A stretch of DNA of 64,000 nucleotides, from the NCBI GenBank assembly GCA_017871115.1, contig JAFCIZ010000002.1:1261501-1325500 (forward strand), read 5' to 3'. The notes under the pieces were generated by a model. That model did no database searches. It had not been told where the DNA came from and worked only from the letters and a program-made list of their open reading frames with translations. Below, piece after piece: positions 37,836 through 50,682 of the stretch (positions are counted from its first letter, which is position 1; each line of letters begins with the position of its first letter). The stretch comes from Cunninghamella blakesleeana. Taxonomy: Eukaryota; Mucoromycota; Mucoromycetes; Mucorales; Cunninghamellaceae. Made by a program: the position numbers and the translations under genes.

Positions 37836-38126
37836 ATGCAACGCCGATTTTTTTCTAACAGCACCACCATAAATAACTATTATAAAATTACTTTAAAACG
37901 ATCTACCATTGGTCTTTCAAAAGATTATAAGGCAGCTGCTCACACTTTAGGTTTATATCGTCTCCAACAAACTACTTATCAACCTGTCAACGCTAGTACA
38001 GCTGGAAGTATTTTGAAATTAAAAGAGCTTGTTCAAGTTGAAAACGTAGATAAAATTCCTACAAAAGAAGACATCCGTGCTTCAAAACCTGATCGTGGTT
38101 ATAAAATTATTGGAAGCAAAATTTAA
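37836..38126 (+). CDS. MRPL33: Mitochondrial ribosomal protein uL30m
   Basis: A single exon of 96 residues. An N-terminal basic, hydroxylated leader (MQRRFFSNSTTINN) is followed by the L30 fold: YYKITLKRSTIGLSKDYKAA, AHTLGLYRLQQTTYQPVNAS (helix after the KRS-x-IG strand), and AGSILKLKELVQVENV. The C-terminus DRGYKIIGSKI is a short extension. uL30 is a large-subunit protein; the leader and the fungal-type extension place it in mitochondria, as yeast Mrpl33. The length is close to that of the yeast protein. Confidence 0.9.
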   Translation: MQRRFFSNSTTINNYYKITLKRSTIGLSKDYKAAAHTLGLYRLQQTTYQPVNASTAGSILKLKELVQVENVDKIPTKEDIRASKPDRGYKIIGSKI

Positions 38127-40599
38127 GCCAACAAAATATAATATTTACTTTTAACAATAATAGAAAAAGAAATAAAAAAAGATGGATAATAAAATCAACA
38201 CCTAAAATACATTCTCACCTACACTCGCGTCACATAAGCACACATATAAACACATTTTTACTGACCAATATCATCTTTATTTTATTTATTTTCTGAACTC
38301 TTTTCTATTTTTTATTCGTGTATATTTATCAATAATTAACTTTTTCAATTTTTTTTTAAAATAATATGAACATATTTAACAACATCAACAACAATATTAT
38401 TATCGGCATTAACAATAGGGATATTATTATTTTTCAATTTACTTTCCTATTTAATTTTACCTACTCTATTTATTATATACTTCAATAAAATTTAAATGTA
38501 AAATCAAATAACGAATCGTTTGCAAAATCTCATAAATTATTTAATTTATATACATATATATATTTATTCATGTATTGAAAAAATAAAAATAAAATAAAAA
38601 ATAAAAAATAAAAAATAAAAAATAAAAAAATAGAGAGAATGTTAATGCAGGATTTTCATATGCAGTATATAGTATACTTGCCCGAAATTAATCTGAAGCT
38701 CCTTCCTATGAATCGTGATATAATGGATGTAGGCAGCTAATGAACTTATGATTCTAAACTTAAATATGGTATGCATGTCGTAACAAATCAACTTTGAAAA
38801 ATTTCGCAATTTAACCAAAATATATGCTATTAATTCCTTCAATTATTAAAGTTAGACTATCTTACTTGCTTAACTGATCAACGGACTATATAATTATTAT
38901 ATTCCATGGCTACATATGGATAAAATAAAAAATAAAAAATACATTCTTTCTGAATTAATTTATAAAATATGTAACGATGAGAAAAATAAAATTTTATGGT
39001 AATGAGTAAAAAAATGATATTGGCTAACATATATATATATAAACAGAATGGGATAAAAAAAACCATGTATTAATTTTATTAAAAATTAACATTATTATCC
39101 TTTTTTAATGAATTTGTTATTTTCGTTGATATTTAATTTGTAAATGATGAAACTATTGTTAAATCGCGGTTTTATTTGCACATGATGATAACCATTAAAA
39201 AAAATTAAAATATTTTCCAAAAAGATTGATAATGATATTAAGATCTTTATAGCTTGCTTTATGACAATTGACTGAATAATAGTTACTGTTGGCACAAGCA
39301 ACATTCCTTTATTTTGATACCCTTAATTATTGCTTGGATGAATGATTAGATACTCACAGTAGTAACATAGTTGCGAAGTTTAAATTCATTTATTAAAATA
39401 ACTGTTGGCACTAGCTGTAAAGATCAAATTCAATATACTGCTTTTTTACGTTTTTTCATATTACTACTACCATTACAAGAGTATATTTTCTAATTATTTT
39501 TTTATTGTACTTCAAAAAGCTTGATTATAAACGCTTTAAAAAATTCATGTATGCCCTTTTAATATATATTTATCACATTTTTCTGGTAGCAGAGATGCTT
39601 TGGCCATTCCCAGTATTCTTCCAAAATTAATTTTTTTCAAAATCATAATTGATTAATTCATTTCCATTTGGCGAATATGTTGTTCGAGATAGGCTATTCG
39701 CCTGTTATTAGTTTTTCCATCTTTTATTATACTTTCTTATATTAAATCAGACTTGGTATATTGGTCAATTTTTGTATCGAAATAGATGATCTATCCGGTA
39801 TAAAACAATCTTTAAATGTTGTTATCTTGTTCCAGAACTTAAATAGTTCATGGCTCGTTCATTTTCAATACCTGCCAGTAGAAAGAATTTTGAATCTACA
39901 TCATCCATTTTTATGTATGAACAAAGATCAATAGCATAATAATTGATTTCAGTTAACATATTTTCATCTAAGTTGTTTTTATCAAAAGTGGCGACAGTAG
40001 CATTTTCAACAAAATCATTTTCATCAAAACTGTCATCAACTTCTACTAGAGTAAAATTCTTTTTATAAGTTTAGTATAAAAAATTATTTTCAATTGGTTC
40101 ACTCAGCTAATTGTACTTTTGAAGTAGTTCTTTATTTTCCTTTTTTTTCAAGATTTTTCTATTTTCCACATATCTTGAAAAGTCATTTATCTTCCTATGA
40201 TGAATATTTCATACTGTAGTATCATTTTGTAAGTGTCATATCTCTTTATATTGCATTAATATTTTTTCTATGTTCCTTAATTATTGTTAATTTCATTTAT
40301 ATCTTCTAGTAAATTTTTTGGTTTCTTTATATGATTATTTTTTAATAATAGTTCATATAATTAAACACGTAAGAGATATTTTATGATATAATAAAGTAAA
40401 AAAAAAAAAAGCAAGAAAAAGCAAAAAGAAAAGTGGGAATAAATTAGTACGTGTAAAGAAAAATTGAGTTTAAAAAATTCTCAAAAACTTAGCGCGTTTA
40501 ACTATTCACAAAATTTAATATTAATTTTTTTACTTCTTTTCCCCACTTTCATTTTTCTTTTTATTATCAATTTATTTATTGATATTAAATGTTATACAT
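38127..40599. other. Gene-poor region with coding relics
   Basis: About 2.5 kb between uL30m and the GCP5-like gene. 38,580-38,630 is an A-rich TAAAAAA repeat. 38,640-39,300 (minus strand) has several short open frames with no start-to-stop gene and no family I recognise. A 14-16-base near-direct repeat around ACTGTTGGCAC occurs near 39,285 and 39,403. A decayed frame lies at about 39,740-40,330 and is listed separately. Confidence 0.5.
39740..40330 (-). pseudogene. Decayed protein-coding relic
   Basis: On the minus strand one frame runs from about 40,274 to the stop at 39,822 (151 codons) and keeps protein-like composition, yet it contains four in-frame stops (two TGA, one TAG, one TAA). 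Its last 80 codons are clean and include VEVDDSFDENDFVENATV and MLTEINYYAIDLCSYIKMDD. Further plausible coding text continues in shifted frames both upstream (before 40,280) and downstream (about 39,740-39,825), as expected after frameshifts. I do not recognise the family. An alternative is a live gene with introns that mask the stops, since TACTAA-like sequence precedes one segment. A transposon-derived origin is also possible. Confidence 0.35.
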
Positions 40600-43500
40600 A
40601 TGACTGACTATTCTATTGATCAACAAATACATCAGTTAATAAATAACATCACTGGATTAAATGTAAATTATTAAAACACCAATACCTATTGTTATTATTA
40701 TTTCTATTATATATTTTTATTTTTATGGCTCACTAATCGATAAATATAATATGATATACAGGAGCATTCAGTTGATTGGAAACAACTAAAAAATAATACT
40801 TTAAACAAGCTTAAAACTCATCGCTTCACAGATACCGAAGAACATATTATTGATCAGAGATATGCAAAGTAATACTGAATATACTTGCTTGCCATAACTT
40901 TTTATTTTGATCTATTTTTTACTGATCATTTTATGACTCTTTTATCTTAAACTTCTTTTTTTTCTTCAATTAGTCTTTCAAACAAATTTTTAATTAAAGC
41001 ATACGATGATTTAGCTACTGATTTAATAAATGCCAAAAAGGAATACCAAGAAAAATTGAAAAACTGCAGCGCGCCTGTAAATAAACACATTTGAACTTAA
41101 ATAAGTGCTATTGTAAATATATAGAGACTCCAGGCTATAACTTATAAAATCTTTTTACATCTTATATATGTATATAAAAATAGCAACGAAAACTTTCATA
41201 TGATATACTATCACTATTACTGGAACTATCGGATTCACCTATGAAACAACATTATGAAAAAAAGCAAAGGCATTTCGAGAAAGAAAAAAAAGAGATAGAA
41301 ACTTGGAATGATGTTATAAATGAAGAACCATTAGAAGGAAATCATTGGCAGCAATGGGATGATATGGAATTCGATGAAGATTCCATGATGGTAGAAGACA
41401 AAAGTGATGAATTTGAACTAGATACTTCATATGATCCAAACAAAGTATTTTCAATAAAATTATATATTAGATATATATATATATATTTAATTAACCTACT
41501 AACATATTATTATTATTATTATTAAAAGAAAGAGAGAAATGCATCACAAAATGATTCTTTTCAGACATATTGGGAAGATGATAACAACGAATATTATATA
41601 AAACAACTACAATCAAATAGCAAATCTATATCTGATGATCCAATACCTATTACTGTGGACCAACTCTACCATAAACAATACTGGCATAAAAATTTACGAC
41701 AAAATGAAAATGAAAAAGGTATCACAAATATAAATATGCATAAACACATACATGTTTACGAATTTAAATTAACAATCAATATTTATTATTTAATATTAGA
41801 ATTTGATGTCAATAGTTCTTTGTTACAGAAAGCCAATCTACTTAGTAAGTTATTCTTTTAAAAAACAAATATATACATATATAAACAAAACTGATTTAAA
41901 ATGACATATACAAATATACTTGTTGGAAATGAATATAAATAGATATGGCTTTGAATCAATACAATTGTATGAAATCTTCACCAACAGAATGTTATTATAT
42001 TAAAGAACAACATGCTATACGTGAGACCTTGTTTTTTTTGCGTGGATATGAAACAGTTATATTTAAAAGATCAGATCAGAACAATACAAGTACAATTAGC
42101 TCTATATTCTATGTAAGTTCAACCATTCATATGTACTAAAATAATACAATCGATTAATTGAAGATGAAAGAAAAAATAAGATTTACTTTTTACTGATTAT
42201 ATTTATATACTTATATAAATATATTATTTATTTTTTTAATAAAAAAAGTTTAATAGTAACTATTCTATTAAGCATCTTAGTAGCCAATCCTTTAGTTCAA
42301 TAATGAATACGTTTTGCCAATACGGAAATATTTTATATAGATTACGGCGACATGTGAAAAGGTTAGTTAATATATATTTAAATTATTTTCTCTTATTTTC
42401 CTTTGACTAATACTATAAAATATATTAGAACTGTATTTGTTAGAAATAATGGCCAAACTTATCAGGCTTTTTCTGTAGCAATATCCAATGCATTAAATGA
42501 TTTTGAATCCTTACTAGCTAGGCTAGAAATGAAATATATGGCTTTAGCAGTATCAGGTATTTTATATTAAAAATATGATACAATTTTGAAATGTTTATAT
42601 ACATTTTACTATGTATGACTAATAATAACAATAATAATAATAAATATTATAAAAAAAATTATTAGATTCCAAAGAAATATACTCTCTTCTACAATTATAT
42701 GAAGAATTACAACGTCCATTATCTTGCCTTTCTGCTGTTCATGATACTCTGCTGCAATGCTCGAATTTAGGTATTGGCATATATTTTTACTAAAAATAGG
42801 TATTAATATGACTTGTCAAAATGAACATGGTACTAATATTAATGTTTTATATAGTGTCGTCCAACTCACAATCTAATACAACTAATGCAAGAATGATGTC
42901 AACATTATTATTATCCACTTTATTCAATCAAATAGTAAACGCAGAAATGTCAGGAAATGATTATATTTATAAAACGATGTGTACTATATTTAAACAAACG
43001 TTAAGCCCTTATTCAAGATTAATGGATGAATGGGTTTTCCAAGGCACTTTAGAAAACGATATTGCAAATGAATTTTTTGTAACTAGGTACTCTAACCCAT
43101 GGATAGATCCATAAATACGTATATATATATATATATATATTATAAAAAAAAAGAGAGATCATAAATAATAATTATGCTTTTACTTTTATATTTTTAGAAA
43201 CACACAACTTAATGACTACAGCCCATTATATTGGTCTGACGGTTTCATCATTGGTGCTACGGCACCAAATACTAATTCATGCCCATTATTTTCATCCAAT
43301 TTTATTAAAACTATATTGTTTGTTGGTAAAGCTATTAATTTATGCAAGCAAATCGACCAGGTACTTCAAAAAAAAAAAAAAAAAAAAAAAAAAATATTAA
43401 TTTTTTACTTAATGTACGTTCATGTATCAATGTACTTAACATAGTCATTTTCAATAACGCATAATGAATATTCATCACTAGAAAATATATATTCTCAGCG

Positions 43501-45094
43501 ATTTGCCATCAACAAGCAACAATTATTTATAAATGAACACAAAAATACAAATACAAAATTAGCTGAATCAACCATAATAGATATACATGATAACACAGAT
43601 AATCATTTCATTAAATTTGGTGTACCAAAAATAAAAACTCAGGATTCATACCAGTCAATCAATAAAATAGAAATTTGTTCATCAAATACATTATTTAACT
43701 ATGATTTTGATGAATGTTTACAACAGTATATTAATAAGCCTTATGAAGATAGTACCTCCCGTTTAATATCAGTTCTTCAAAAAAATAAAGGCTTATCTTA
43801 TCATTTAGAAATCCTCACCATGATCTACTTTATGTTGGAAAGTAATTTAATGCACTCGTTTTGTGAAGCTATTTTTATTCAGGTAATAATTTATTAATAT
43901 TAATATTATTAATATTATTTATTTTATTTTATTTTATTTTTAAAAAAAAAGATGCAAACTGATTTATTTAACAAAAAAACATGTTACTTTTTTTAAAAAT
44001 AAAAAAAATAAAAAAATAAACAATAGATGGATAAAAAACAGCACTGGTATGATCGAGTCTTTCTTAATCAAGCATTCAGCAATGCCTGTAAATTAGTAAA
44101 TTCACAACAACATATACTCTCAACAAGGACCATCAATATAAAGATGAAATTAGATAAAGATAACTTAAATATACCAAGAAAAACAACTCTTCCCGCTGGA
44201 TTCAAAGCGACATCTACCGCAAGTTATTTAGACCAATTGACGATAGATTATGAAATTCCTTGGCCATTGAATAATTTTATTAAACCTGATTGTATGAAAT
44301 ATTATGATAAAGTAATGCATCTTTTATTGCGAATCAAAAGATCAAAATACGTCTTGGAAAAAAAAACACTACTAGATAAACAGGATAATAGATATACAAA
44401 CTTGAATACTAATAATTCACATTCGACCAGTAAAAATAATAAAATCACACGGCTATATGTTTTAAGGATGCAAATGGTTTGGTTTATTAATTCTTTTTGG
44501 AGATATATCATGACAACGGTAATAATAACGATAACAAAATGATAATATATATATATATATATATTAATATTGGCTCAATCTCTAATAATAATTATATATT
44601 ATATTAATTTTTATAATATATTTAGGTAATACATGCTGACACTATGGTCTTTAAAGAACAAATATCTAATATTAACGATATTGATAAAATGATTCTACTA
44701 CATGATCAATATATAATGGGTATTATTGATAAATGTTTACTTAATGATAAAGTAAAGTACTCAGTTATAATAATGAATATTACTGTATGCAAACAAAAAA
44801 AAATATTGAATTAACCAATGTATTTTTAAACATAACTACTTTCCTTTGTTTATTCATATATTTATTCGTTAGTCCTCTTCCATTAAAAAAGCTATCATTC
44901 ATATTTTTGATATGGTAGAACGGCTAGCTAATATGTTTAGCCAATCATCCACCGAAAATATTGATACACCTTTAAAAGTATTAGAACAAGATTATCAGCG
45001 TACTAGTAATTTTATATCTACAACCATTAATGTTATGAAGACTCAAGTGAATTTAAATTGGTTTGATATTTTATCCGCCTCTTTATCTTTGTAA
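40600..45094 (+). CDS. TUBGCP5: Gamma-tubulin complex component, GCP5-like
   Basis: A gene of about 16 exons on the plus strand, on the order of 950 residues. It starts MTDYSIDQQIHQLINNITGL, with an acidic linker (WDDMEFDEDSMMVEDKSDEF). The Spc97/Spc98 N-terminal GRIP1-like region includes ECYYIKEQHAIRETLFFLRG, LLQLYEELQRPLSCLSAVHD, and the diagnostic YSRLMDEWVFQGTLENDIANEFF. The GRIP2 region includes ILTMIYFMLESNLMHSFCEAIF, IDYEIPWPLNNFIKPDCMKYY and YDKVMHLLLRIKRSKYVLEK, and the helix MQMVWFINSFWRYIMTTV. Such proteins build the gamma-tubulin ring complex that nucleates microtubules at spindle pole bodies. The GCP5 assignment rests on the EWVFQGTL region and the large acidic insert; GCP4 or GCP6 is less likely. 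Several exons are short and their joins approximate. Confidence 0.8.
43367..43394. repeat. Poly(A) tract in GCP5-like intron
   Basis: A run of about 28 A bases lies just after an exon end and inside an intron of the GCP5-like gene. Confidence 0.85.
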
Positions 45095-45245
45095 ATCAAC
45101 GATTTTACATCTATACCCATTTTATCTGTAAAAATAATAATATATAAATAACTACCCACACAACATACAATATATATAAATAATTTATTCATCGATATAA
45201 GGTTAATATAATTAAACAGCAAATAAAAAAATAAAAAATAAAAAT

Positions 45246-45698
45246 CTAAGTTGAAGAAGAAGGTTGATATCTATATACATTGGTATCACGTTGAATAAAA
45301 CCCATTTTTTTATAAAGACCATTAGCAGCAACACGATCGGGTCGACTTGTTAAATCCAACGTTCTCACTTTATGATATTGAACTGCCGTTGAAATGGCTT
45401 TTTCCAACAATAATTTGCCAACACCTTTACCACGCCATTTTTCATCCACCACCACGTCTTCAATATGTCCCCTTATACCTGATATACAATGAATAATACC
45501 TAGCGTTGCGGTGCCTATTACTTGTGTATCAAGATCGCTCTCTTTATTTAAAGCTACAAACATAGTCGTTGCGGGCGATTCTAAAGCTGAACGAAGCAAA
45601 TCCATCGTCACTGCTGTTGATAATTGCGCCTTGGCTATTGTTACTACTTTTTCAAGTCTATCTATTTGGTTTAAACTCAATACTTCGACAGTAATCAT
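45246..45698 (-). CDS. GNAT-family N-acetyltransferase
   Basis: An intronless gene of 150 residues from the Met at 45698; the frame extends upstream to 45755, but the added residues are low in complexity and derive from A/T-tract promoter DNA, so the internal start is preferred. GNAT motifs are plain: GIRGHIEDVVVDEKWRGKG is motif A with the RGKGVG acetyl-CoA pyrophosphate loop, LLLEKAISTAVQYHKV is the following helix, and RTLDLTSRPDRVAANGLYKK plus MGFIQRDTNVYRY is motif B and the final strand. The LTS-RP-x-R-x-AAN-x-LY and TNVYR signature resembles bacterial GNATs more than glucosamine-phosphate acetyltransferase of fungi. The substrate is unknown. Lack of introns and this resemblance would fit ancient horizontal transfer, which is unproven. 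Confidence 0.85.
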   Translation of the reverse strand: MITVEVLSLNQIDRLEKVVTIAKAQLSTAVTMDLLRSALESPATTMFVALNKESDLDTQVIGTATLGIIHCISGIRGHIEDVVVDEKWRGKGVGKLLLEKAISTAVQYHKVRTLDLTSRPDRVAANGLYKKMGFIQRDTNVYRYQPSSST

Positions 45699-46189
45699 AT
45701 TCAATAAATTTATATATTTTTTTTTATAAAAAAAAAGTGAAAAAAAGTTAAGCAAAATTAAAATAATCTAGGGAGTAAACTACTTTTTAAAAATTTAATT
45801 GCCGCAAAAAAAAGCATATTTTAAAATGAACATGATTGTCAAAAAAAACTGTATATCAGATATATCAATATATATTGAACGGTTGTATTTAATGAGTTAC
45901 ATTTGATGTATATGTGCAATATTGGTTATTATTTAAAAAAGTGAACAACACAAGTATAGAAAAAAATGAAATGCCGCTAATAACTTGGAAAATGGTGTGC
46001 TTTACACCTTATAAAAAGAAAATGAAAAAATATACAATAAAAGCGTTTATTTATAGTTCTATTTAAAAAAAAATATATATGAATATAAACTCGATAAAAA
46101 AAAAATGAAAAAATAAAAATTATATATGTAAAAAAAATGTTATTAAAAAACAAGATCAAATCCAATAAAAAGGGATCAAAAAATATATA
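45699..46189. other. Intergenic DNA upstream of GNAT gene / 3' flank of Ypt6
   Basis: A+T-rich spacer with A tracts, including A8-GCATA near 45,806, a motif that also occurs near 48,112 and 35,602. No coding exon was seen. Confidence 0.5.
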
Positions 46190-47928
<1,739 letters not shown>

Positions 47929-48355
47929 TTGGATATATAGTTTATATATTAAAGGGTATTTATTTTGTTAAAAAGGGAATGGGAAGGTGTTTATAAGTTG
48001 ATATTTGATAAAATATAAAAATATAAAAAAAGTGAAAAAGAGAAAGGGAAAGAGAAAAAAAAAAAATTTGAGGAGTCGAAACTTTAAAAAAAATTAAGGG
48101 GAGGAGAATTAAAAAAAAAAGCATATTAAGCCAAAATGATATAAAACTTGCCTTTTAATGAATGTACTTATACATAAATAATCGTTTTTTTTTGCATTAT
48201 TATTATTATTAGTTTATTATTATTATTAAAGTTAATTATTATTATTATTGTTATTATAATGGTTCATTTTATATAGATAAAATATAAGAAGTATATATAA
48301 AATAATAATCATAAAACGATATAATAAAAAAAAAAAAGAGAGAGAAATGAGTTTT
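47929..48355. other. Intergenic DNA upstream of Ypt6 / 3' flank of septin
   Basis: A+T-rich spacer with purine-rich blocks at 48,030-48,120, A10-GCATA near 48,112, and TTA repeats near 48,200-48,250. No exon was seen. Confidence 0.5.
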
Positions 48356-50273
48356 TTAAGCATCGGCCACTTGAACTTGAGTTAATCTTGATTCCAAACT
48401 ACGTAAAGCTTCTTCTTTACTTAATAATTCTGCTCTTTTTTCTTGGATTTCTCGTTGTACTTTTAATTCAATATCACGTAACTAGATGATAATAAAAAGA
48501 TATAAGTACATATATAATGGTTCTTGATATTTTATTTTATTTTTACCTTTTCTTCTTCTTCTTTTCTCAATTGTTCTTCCTTCAATCGAACATTTTGACT
48601 GGTTATATCATCCAAACTGGTATTATCCCTGATAGTAATATCAATAAATAAATAAATATAAACATGGGCCAAAAGTAACTGCTATTTTTTTTTTTATTAT
48701 TATTTCATTTTATTATCTTACTCTGGTTCATCACCATCGGCAGTACGAGATAATTTTTCAGTACGATAGTTTTCATATAAAAAGTCGTGAGTGATTTCCT
48801 TTAAATCTTGTAAATGAGAACTTAATAAAGCAGAACGCAAACGGCCAAAATCAGAATGATGAGGATTATCAATTTCAATTACACCCCAAGGATACTGTCT
48901 ACCTCTTGTTGTTCTACCACCAACAACAATTTCTTCATCACTACCAATAATGGAAAAGGGTAATAATGCTCTTAATTCACTATTTTCTTCAATCGTATCT
49001 TCATCATCTTCTTCTACGTCATATGGGAAATTGTAAATTGGGATATTATAATGATCAATATCTTCCATAATCTAAAGAATAAAACAGTGAGTGGATAGTG
49101 GGCTAAACTTTCTCTCTTTCCTCCCCCTTTTTTTATTATTATTATTACAACCCCTTTTGATATTAGATAATATGTATAAGGCTTTACCCTTTTTTTAAAA
49201 TCTTTAAGTTCTTGAGGTGTTAATGAATCTGCACGGCCAACTACAGGAATTACATTAACTCTTGGACTAAGGCGACGCATTAATTCAATATCAATCTCAC
49301 GAAGACTAATTTGATAATATATAAAAGAAATAAATAAACAAAATTAAATTGATTGATTTTATTGATTTTATTATAAACTTACGCATGACCAGTAGGCGAA
49401 ATAAAATAAAGTAAAGCATGAACACGATTATCCCGGAATCTTGGATTACGTTTGATACGAGATTCTTCAGCTAAAATATCATCATATTGTCTTTCAAGAT
49501 AACCAACAATTTCTTGAAAACATTCTTCATTATCAATATTATCACCAAATCCAGGTGTATCTACAATAGTTAATGAGATTCTTTTTTTTAAAAAAAATAA
49601 AAATAAAAATAAAAAAGAGAGGATCAATATAAAAAACTCTATTTTTTTTTTTTTTTTTTTTTTTTGGCTGCTGTCATATTCACAACATCTCCTATTTTAT
49701 TTTTTTTCTCCTCCTAACTTGTATAAAAAACCTCTTCCCCTACGTATGCATGATTTTTATTTTTATTTTTAAGTTTTTAAACTTTTTCAACCCTTTATCT
49801 TTTTTACCTAATACCATCTTCATCAAGCTCTATGGATATAAAATAAAAATAAAAACAATTAAACAAATCAAATCAAATCATATTTATATTATTATTTCTT
49901 AAACAGATATATGTATGATCATTTACCTACAGATACTGGCTTTATAGTAATACCTTCTTCATTATGTGCTTCTTCAGGATTATCACATACCTTTTTAGCA
50001 AGTACATTGGAGTTACAAAGTGTATTTACAAATGTAGTACGTCCAGTACCCGAAGCTCCTTTATAATTATATATATATATAAAAATTAGTTATTTTGCTA
50101 TTATTACTCTTATTCTTTTTGGCCTTATTCTTTACCAACAACCATTAAAGTAAATTGAAACCCTTTCTTTACATTCTTTCTACGTCCACCAAGTCTCTAT
50201 AAAATAAAATAAAAGAGTGAATATATAGTTAAATGAATAACTTTGATATAAAATTAATATTTACATGTGCCAT
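48356..50273 (-). CDS. CDC11: Septin of the Cdc11 type
   Basis: An exon-rich minus-strand gene of about 420 residues, starting with a three-codon exon (MAH) at 50273. The GTPase core reads KKGFQFTLMVVGASGTGRTT (P-loop with Arg in place of the usual Lys), SLTIVDTPGFGDNIDNEE (G3), ISPTGHALREIDIELMRRL and GRADSLTP (the xKAD position has Arg). The septin unique element is RGRQYPWGVIEIDNPHHSDF. The C-terminal coiled coil includes RLKEEQLRKEEEEKLRD and ends RLTQVQVADA. The GRS/GRT substitution and the IMEDIDHYNIPIYNFPYD region match yeast Cdc11 and Aspergillus AspA. Septins assemble into hetero-oligomeric filaments at sites of septation and polarised growth. Confidence 0.92.
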
Positions 50274-50682
50274 CTTGTTATATTATTTCTCTTTTTTTTA
50301 AAAAAAAAAAAAAAAAAAAAAATTAATAGAAAGAAAAAGAAAAAGAAGGCTATAAAAAAAAAAGGATTTTTTTTTTTAAAAAAAAAAAGGATTTTTTTTT
50401 TTAAAAAAAAAAAAAAAAGACACTAAAAATCAAAAGGGGTGTTGAGAAAAAAGGAAGGAGGAAAGAAACTAGTAAACTACAAGATCACCCTTTCTCTCTT
50501 TTTCTCTATTTCTACATTTCTCTATCTTATTTTCTCTTTCTTTTTTCCCCTTTTATTTTATATATAGGATATATGAATGGCATGATAATACTTTTATTAT
50601 TATTATTATTATTGTAACTATGATATTCTAATTCTAATTCTACCCAACCTTTCTCTCTTTCTATATATATATATAAATAAAT
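50274..50682. other. Intergenic DNA between septin start and PPR gene end
   Basis: About 0.4 kb forming the septin promoter. It contains two near-identical units at about 50,360-50,420 and further T/A tracts from 50,289. No coding exon. Confidence 0.55.
50357..50419. repeat. Tandem T-tract/A-tract palindromic units
   Basis: Two copies of an A-tract, GGA, T-tract unit follow each other, each forming a T(n)A(n) palindrome. They lie about 90-140 bases upstream of the septin start at 50273. Confidence 0.8.
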
